In this document: piece by piece, positions 57,740 through 64,000 of the stretch
Layout: every line of letters starts with the position of its first letter
How positions within the stretch are numbered: the stretch's first letter is position 1
NCBI RefSeq assembly: GCF_030445035.2
Contig: NC_080682.1
Coordinates: 34,144,770 to 34,208,769, forward strand
Length of the DNA stretch: 64,000 bases
Direction of reading: 5' to 3'
Source: Dasypus novemcinctus
Lineage: Eukaryota; Chordata; Mammalia; Cingulata; Dasypodidae
Position numbers and translations under genes: made by a program
The notes under the pieces: generated by a model
Databases searched by the model: none
What the model saw: the letters and a program-made list of their open reading frames with translations, nothing else
What the model was told of the DNA's origin: nothing

Positions 57740-59215
57740 ACCATCAAGTTATGGAACAATTCCAACACCTTAACCACCACCTCATCCACTCAGCAGTCAG
57801 ATACCTCTTTTTATCCACTTTTATGGCCACAACAGACGTTTCCTCCATTGTTATAATTTTGCTTTATTCAGAATGTGATCTAAGTGGAATCACATTGTAT
57901 GTAACCTTTTGAATTTGGCTTATTCCACTCAGCATAATGTATTTGAGATTCATCTGTAAACTTGAATATATCAGGAGTTTGTTCCTTTTTATTACTGAAT
58001 TTAATTCCTTTGTAGACAGGTACCTCAGTTAGCTTGCCCATTCCCATGTTGATGGACAGGTGATTTGTATCCAATTTTGGATTGTAAATATTGTCATACA
58101 CCTCTCTATATGGACATTTGCTTTCTTTCTTGGGGGTAATTAACAAAAAGTGAGATTGCTGGATCACTGAGTAATTGGTTTCACTTCATAAGAAACTGTT
58201 GGATTGTTTCCTAAAGTGACTGTATCAGTTCATATTCGACCAATAACTGTTGTGAGTTTAAATTGCTCTGCATTCTTGTATGTGCTTTGCATTATACGTT
58301 TATTTATTATTATACTTTTTTATTTTAGCCATTTTAACAGTTGTATGAGATCATACTAGGTTTTAAATTGTATTTACCTTTGACAAGTGATATAGAATAT
58401 ATTTACATGGGTTTAGATGTCATCTGTGTATCTTCTTTAGTGAAGTGTGTTCAAGTTTTTGTACATTTTTAATTGTTTCCCTATCCTTTTATTTTCATAT
58501 TATTGAGATTGAGAGTTAGTGTATTATGGATACATATTTTTTGTTTAATAGCTGTTTATAAAATCTTTCCTTCATATTGTGACTTGTTTGCTCATTCCCT
58601 CAACAGTGTCTTTCAGAGAGCAGATTTTACTATGATAAAGTACAATGTATCTACTTATCTCCTATTGTTCATGACTTTTGCATTTAATCAAAATAATGGA
58701 ACTAGCCCATGGTCACACAGAAGCAGCCTTATCTTTACTTTAGAAGCTTTATAGCATTATACTTCATATTCATTTGTCTAAATTCTGTTTTGAGGATATA
58801 TATCCTCCAAATGATGATCTAATGTCTCATTATTTTGGCAAAAGAGTATTCAATATTGTTACCACCATTTAAAAAAAAGCTTTATGTTTCCCCTCTGGAT
58901 ATTCTTTAGCACATTTTTCAAAAAAGAATAACCAATTATTTGTGAATCTATTTCTGAACTCCCTAATTGGTTGTATTTATCTAGGTATTTATCTTCTCAA
59001 AAATATCATATTGTGTTGATTAATTAGCATATTGGTACATGCTGTAAGTTTGTGAATCCCCCAACTTTATTCTTCTTTTCAAACGTGTTTTGAATAGCAT
59101 ATTCATATATTTCATGTAAATTGGAGACTCTGCTTTGCTATTAATGAAAGCAATTTTTTAGTGTTACATTGAGCCTATAGATCAATTTGGGGATGCTTTA
59201 ACTGATAGATGCTTC
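57740..59215 (-). mobile_element. L1 ORF2 relic, ~1.5 kb
   Basis: Antisense L1: TTATTCCACTCAGCATAATG, GATGGACAGGTGATTTGTAT, GTGAGATTGCTGGATCACTG, then GAGCCTATAGATCAATTTGG near 59,170. Broken in all frames. Shares its first part with 54,900-55,200. Confidence 0.8.
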
Positions 59216-59626
59216 CATTTGGGCTGCTTACTAGAGTCATTTCATTTTAATTCAGATTCCATGGCAAAAATAGCTCATTTGCTAAGTTATAATCTCTGGG
59301 TTTTGTGCCTAACTACAAAGTATTTTTCAGAAAGTGCTCAGAGTTTCTTATTAACGTAGGCAAGTATTTGTTTATAGATTACTATATGGGATCCCCAGCA
59401 TATGTGAAGACAGTACAAAACACAAAATGTGTGACCTTGAACTCAGATATCTAATGTTCTAATGTTATACATAGGACAATATTATCTATCTACTGCCCCA
59501 TCTCTGCAGTAAATACTTATTTCCATAAGATTAAAATATTCATATTTTATCTCTTCCATGAAATTCTTAATGAGCTTAACTGATCTTATATAACACTTAG
59601 ATGTTTATCACTTGACATTTTATATA
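59216..59626. other. Intergenic, nothing recognised
   Basis: AT-rich spacer up to the solo LTR. Confidence 0.5.
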
Positions 59627-60164
59627 AGAGTGTGCGGTCACCCCTCGGGCTGAAGTGTGGTTTGCTGGCCTGGCGAGGGGCGGTGGCCGCGGTAGGCCTA
59701 TTCCAAACCGCTGCCCCCATAATAGGGTGGTTGGTTGGGCCCACCGCCACCCCTGAAGGAAGCTCGGCATGGGTGCAGAGTGCCCTCGGGTCTCCCCTTC
59801 TCGGCAGCCATGCTTCCGCGGCCGCCCCTCCTCCCGGATGGCGCCACACGATGCCTGTGGGGCGGCACCCTTCTTCTTCTTTCTCCCTGCGCAGGCGCAG
59901 GGCGGAAAATTCCAGTCTGCCCTTTTCCCCTCCCCCGATAGCAGCAACAGCTAGGCATGGGCGGAAAAATCCAGTCTGCCCTTTTCCCTTCCCCCGACAG
60001 CAGCAACAGCCAGGCGTGGGCGGGAAACTCAAGTCTGCCCTCTACCCCAGCAACAGCAGCCACCAATCACTAAACCCTGCCACTTCCCCCAGCAACAGCA
60101 ACAGCCAATCCCTAATCACCACCCCTCCCCCGTCCAGTACCTCCCACTGACCTTTCACCGGCAA

Positions 60165-60219
60165 CCAATCAGAACAGGGCGTGGCTTCGACCAATCAGCC
60201 TTCCCCAGCCCCTATAAAA
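60165..60219 (+). promoter_or_regulatory. LTR core promoter, copy 2
   Basis: CCAAT at 60,165-60,169 and 60,191-60,195, then CCCCTATAAAACTG with the TATA box at 60,213-60,219. All core elements match a complete RNA polymerase II promoter, so this LTR could still start transcripts toward the right. Confidence 0.8.
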
Positions 60220-60235
60220 CTGTTGTCTCTCCCTC

Positions 60236-60241
60236 AATAAA
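60236..60241 (+). terminator. LTR poly-A signal AATAAA
   Basis: Canonical hexamer in CTCAATAAAGTTGG. Copy 1 has AGTAAA at the same place. Confidence 0.8.
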
Positions 60242-60588
60242 GTTGGACTTGAGTGTTTACCTTGTCTCCGCGGTAGTTCTTCTGCCGTGTGCCCTCCAGT
60301 CCTGAGAGCCCCCGACAAGGGCCTGGCCTCCCTTGTCCCCAGTTCGTCGCCTGCTTCTCCGGGCAACCCCTTCGTCGCCGGCTTCGTCGGGTGACCCCGT
60401 CAGCCGAACCGCGCAACCCCTGTGAGACCGACCCCTCGTCTGCTGCCGGACCGACCCCTCGTCCCAAGCGGGACCGATCCCTCGTCCCAAGTGGGATGAG
60501 GGGACTGACCCCTCATCCAGAGCTGGACTGACCCCTCATCCACAGCCAGACCCCACCTCTACCGACCGAGCAAAAAGTCGCAAGAGTG

Positions 60589-61479
60589 CATAGTAAATTT
60601 TATTAAACAATTATAAATTCTGGCAAATTATGCTGCTGTTTTTTTTACATAAAGCTTATTATTATATAATATCAATATAATGATATTTTAGTATATATTA
60701 GTATCATATGCCAAGCATATATACAACCTAAAGAGGAGAATATTTAACTTCTGGTTCAGGGCCCATTCATTGCTCAATGCTCTGATGAAAAAAAATTCTA
60801 TAACTCTATTTTGTTTTACATAAATTAAATGGAAGACATATTTCACTTGTATGCATCCTTCATTAAAATTAAAAATTTAATGTGACCAAAATATTTTAAT
60901 GGATCTCATTTATAAGCACTCTACAATGACATCTTGTTCATGAAATTGAACTTGATATGCCTGAAACATTTTGTCAATCTTAGTTGTTCTTTGATTTGGA
61001 AGGATGAAGTTAGATTTACTCAACTGTCATTCAGGGCAAAGCTAGGCTTTAATGAAGGGTTTTATTGGCTCTTAATTTATCAAAACTGTCTTGTTTCAGA
61101 AATGCTAGTAATGTGAAGTGAAGAAATGTAATATTGGTAAAATTTCCATGGTGTGTGTTACTCAGGATATGTCATAAAGTGATTCATTATTGATATCATT
61201 TTACCTATTGATAACATTTTTCAAAATTTCTTGAGTACTTTCATTTCCTTTCACAGTGCTTCTTGCTATCAGTAAATATTTTTTATGCTTCCAAGTTTTC
61301 CTATGAAAGGGAGATAAAGAGAAGGGGAGAGAGAGTGTATATATTAATAAATATCTATATTGTTATTTGACACCTTTACAGCCATTCAAACTGAATTATA
61401 AATTAGTGTAACATTTGTTTATGTGTGTGTATTTAAGAGATATGGGTAAAATGGGAAATTACTCAGAAATTGGAATTTA
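60589..61479. other. Intergenic, nothing recognised
   Basis: AT-rich. A short purine run (GAGAAGGGGAGAGAGAGTG) lies near 61,320. Confidence 0.5.
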
Positions 61480-61484
61480 GTCTA

Positions 61485-62083
61485 TGTTTTAATTTGCCGA
61501 AGGGCTGTCAATGCAAAGTACCAGGAATGGATGGACTTTTATAAATGGTATTTACTTGGGGTAAAACTTGCAGCTCCAAGGCGATGAAAAGTCCAAATCA
61601 AGGCGCAATAAGAGGAGCTTTCTCTTTAATGTAAGCTGCCTTTGAAGCAAGATGGAAGGTGTTCACTGCCAAGGTCTCTGCCTTCCCCTTAGGCCTGTAC
61701 TTGTCTCCTGGAGCTCAGCTGTGGGCAATCAGGCATAGGACTTGTCTTTTTCTCTGCCTCCTGTCTCAAGCTCAGCTGCTCTGCTTTCTTCCAGAGTTCA
61801 GGTGCAAGCTGTCATGCATCTGGCTTATCATTCCCTAGGCTTCTCTGTTCTCTCACAAGGTCTTTGAAGTTCTCTGTTCTCTCGCAAGTCAGGATCAAAA
61901 TGACAGAGCTCATTCCTGTGTGCCCCCCTTTATTTCAGTCCCAGCAAGAGTACAGGGAATCAGCACGAGTCATGCCTCTCTGACATAGTCCGTTTGACAC
62001 AGTCTCATACCCACAGGATGAATTAGTTCACAAACATAACCTTTCTCTTTTTGGGATTCATAAAGACATTTCAAATTGCCACA
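61485..62083 (-). mobile_element. MaLR-like LTR, family A copy A5
   Basis: 599 bp on the minus strand from TGTGGCAATTTGAAATG to the left edge TGTTTTAATTTGCC (antisense of the GACTAATACA end). A perfect 5-bp target duplication GTCTA lies at 61,480-61,484 and 62,084-62,088, which fixes both ends and supports ERVL/MaLR-type integration. More GC-rich in its middle than other copies. Confidence 0.92.
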
Positions 62084-62088
62084 GTCTA

Positions 62089-63860
62089 ATTCTAAATTAT
62101 TGTCTAGAATTCACAAAGAAAAAACTAAACTTTATTTATTTATTTATTATTTGGTTATGTAGCCTCATATTCATGAAGCTATTTATTCTATTCATTCACA
62201 AAAAAACAGTAGGGACATTTCTGGGAAAATAAAGACTGTGGCTTTTATTCTTAGTGATCTTAAGCTGATTTGCTCAGTGTCTTCTTGATATATAAACATC
62301 TCTATGCAAAATCTTAAGGTATTTCATGTCACAAATATAAAGCATTTGTTGGACACTGAATAAAGCATGGCCTAATGTGTAACAAATCTTTTATCAATCT
62401 CTGGAAAAGATGGTAGCCCATTAATTAAGTGCATACTTAATTAACTCTGGATAAAATATTTTCCTTTATGACACAGTGAAGAATAAACAAATTTTGCAAT
62501 GCTGAAATCTCACTCATATATGCTGGCTACTGGATTTAATTGTGTTCAATCACTAAGGCATGCAGATAATATAGAGATGCAATTTCTATGTTGCTTTTTT
62601 CTTTTCTTTTGTCATCCACTATTATTTCTTCATACTCCATTGAATGAGAAGTAATCAGATGGTATAGGAGAAAAGAGCAGAAATCAAACACTACTTTGTG
62701 AGTTAATATGGAAATTTAATCCTTTTAACCTTTAAAAACAGTTTTATCAGTAGATTTTTTAAAACTCAGTTATTTTGGAGACTAAATAAGCAACTATTAT
62801 CTATTAATATTAATGAACTGTTCATGATCTCTTAACTGACAAAAATGTATCTTGAAAATCTACCAAAGGACATTTCTGTGATAGAGAAATACCTTATATT
62901 GTCAATAAGTTAAAATTTGAACAATAATAATAACAGTATAAGAAGCTGCAAAGTTCATCTGGCAATTTATTGATACGTATTTCAAGAAATGATGCAGGAA
63001 AACAGGTACTCTTTTTAATGTCACACAAGCTGCATCTATCTACAGATATATTTGTGCTGCTTTTTCACTACTGCTCCCGAAGGACTAATGTAAAGTGATC
63101 ATTTCCAGCAGAGAACACAAACTGGTTTGGTGTGAAAAGTAAGCCCAGTGAGACAAGCTAAATGTAAGTCGATCTGATCCCATTTTTAAATCATGTGGAA
63201 ACATTTTAATCAAATAATTTTCACATTGTTTCTCATTTAAATTAGGTAAAATCTTGTGATGTGAAAGTGGCTACTTCCATTTGATTATGACCCATTAAAG
63301 GAAGATATTTTATACAAATTATAGCATATTTATGTTTAGCATTGAAGTGTGTACATGCCTCTATAACATTTTTGCATGTTAAAAACACAAAATTCATTTC
63401 TATCTCTGAATTTAAACATGATGTAATATAAAAAGATGGTAGAAAATTTAACATACTATAATCTTAAAAAAGAACCTCATACATTGTCAGTGTTTTACAA
63501 AGATACTTGAGCTAAAAAGTGCATAAAACGATTTCTTCATTTCTTTTATTCGAGAAGTGGATGAACTAGTGCCCAAATTCTCTGTTATTAACTACCTCAT
63601 CACTGCCTAGAATATCATTTTCCATTCAAATAACGAACAGGATATAACTGGGTGTACCCTCTTTACATGGGCTATTCTCTGAGGACCTAAAAATATAAAT
63701 TTAAATGTTCGGTTTACCATCAGATGTGGTTTCACACTGTATTCATTTGAAGAATGTGACTTAGATCACCATGTTTATATTGATGGGTTTCTTGGATAAA
63801 CTTAGGTGAAAATTTTCTTGTTTTTCTGATTTCTAGCAATCTCTGTACTCTGATAGGAAA
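62089..63860. other. AT-rich intergenic DNA, nothing recognised
   Basis: Contains a (TTTA)n run near 62,131-62,150. No gene. A 70-codon minus frame at 63,242-63,454 has no motif. Confidence 0.5.
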
Positions 63861-63864
63861 TCTG

Positions 63865-64000
63865 AAATTGTTTATTTTTAACTTTTTAGTTGAAGTTTAT
63901 CATTCAGACATGCACATCCATAAACAATAAATGTATAGTATATATTGTGAACTTACAAAACAAACATGCATGTCATCATAGAGGGCTCCCACACATAACC
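63865..64000. mobile_element. Probable retroelement edge cut by the window end
   Basis: TTTATTTTTAACTTTTTAGTTGAAGTTTATCATTCAGACATGC (start shown only in part at 63,871-63,890) has the look of an L1-lineage terminus, and the text CATAGAGGGCTCCCACACAT at the very end resembles antisense family C-like wording. Too short to assign. Confidence 0.3.

Larger units (their letters stand above)
59633..60582 (+). mobile_element. Solo LTR of an endogenous retrovirus, copy 2 (950 bp)
   Basis: Same family as 19,387-20,295, opposite orientation, clearly above 90% identical by eye over most of U3. Starts TGCGGTCACCCC and ends AAAGTCGCA, with a perfect 6-bp target duplication AGAGTG at 59,627-59,632 and 60,583-60,588. 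Two CCAAT boxes (60,165 and 60,191), a TATA box (60,213-60,219) and AATAAA (60,236-60,241) are intact. The poly-A signal lies only ~20 bp after the TATA box, so it falls at the U3/R border. U5 has about 40 bp more of its GACCGACCCCTCGTC-type repeats than copy 1. No internal viral genes are present. Open frames up to ~172 codons inside are not viral genes. Confidence 0.95.

Noticed and set aside
59586..60150. Open frames of 116-172 codons in LTR copy 2
   Set aside because: Same reason as copy 1: GC-rich U3 with tandem repeats, no viral protein similarity, and frames run past the LTR boundary.
19387..60582. One 41-kb provirus bounded by the two LTRs
   Set aside because: The LTRs are inverted relative to each other and each has its own 6-bp duplication. 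The interval holds host relics, not a viral interior.
1..64000. CRISPR arrays, operons, phage or plasmid features
   Set aside because: All signals are mammalian: OR relics, L1, MIR, MaLR-like LTRs and a tRNA-derived SINE. No regularly spaced identical repeats with unique spacers are present.

Overview
This window looks like mammalian nuclear DNA from a xenarthran, most probably an armadillo (Dasypus lineage). Three copies of a roughly 400-bp tRNA-derived SINE of the armadillo DAS type sit at 11.3, 34.3 and 56.1 kb. The rest is AT-rich, low in CpG and packed with L1, MaLR-like LTR and MIR relics. I found no intact protein-coding gene, no RNA gene outside the SINE heads, and no prokaryote-style operon or CRISPR.

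The setting is a degenerate part of a class II olfactory receptor (OR) cluster. Four OR pseudogenes are visible: a C-terminal piece at 16,990-17,187 (+), a half gene at 28,560-29,330 (+) broken by two retrotransposons, a nearly full-length but frameshifted copy at 40,785-41,721 (-), and a TM7 scrap at 50,640-50,798 (-). The first and third lie in an inverted segmental duplication that runs about 0.8 kb past the genes. The second has a directly repeated downstream flank near 22.7-23.9 kb. A processed pseudogene of the cytoskeletal adaptor ABI1 lies at 31,638-32,770 (-).

Mobile elements fill most of what can be recognised. (1) Two GC-rich solo LTRs (19,387-20,295 minus; 59,633-60,582 plus) have TG...CA ends and different perfect 6-bp target duplications, as class II (beta-like) retroviral LTRs do. 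(2) Five copies of a 470-600-bp MaLR-like LTR (family A) end in GACTAATACA or close variants; one has a perfect 5-bp target duplication. (3) A second MaLR-like LTR family (B) lies at 2.85, 4.7, 5.25 and 35.4 kb. (4) Up to eight pieces of a long non-coding 5'-truncated retroposon (family C) are present. (5) There are many old L1 fragments, one with a 5' inversion of the twin-priming kind. (6) Decayed retroviral pol (23.8-25.4 kb), a possible gag scrap (46.5 kb) and a class I-like LTR (45.2 kb) are also present.

Region by region: 0-10 kb holds unique AT-rich DNA, then family C, L1 and LTR family B. 10-19 kb has a SINE, long family C copies and the first OR relic. 19-26 kb has a solo LTR, the duplicated flank and the pol relic. 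26-31 kb has LTR A, the inverted L1, the second OR and another LTR A. 31-36 kb has the ABI1 pseudogene head to head with an L1 that carries a SINE. 36-45 kb has L1 pieces, the third OR and LTR A. 45-54 kb has retroviral scraps, family C and the fourth OR. 54-57 kb has a local tandem triplication and a SINE nested in an LTR. 57-64 kb has L1, the second solo LTR and LTR A. Nothing here works as a coordinated pathway; the value of the window is its record of duplication, insertion and decay.
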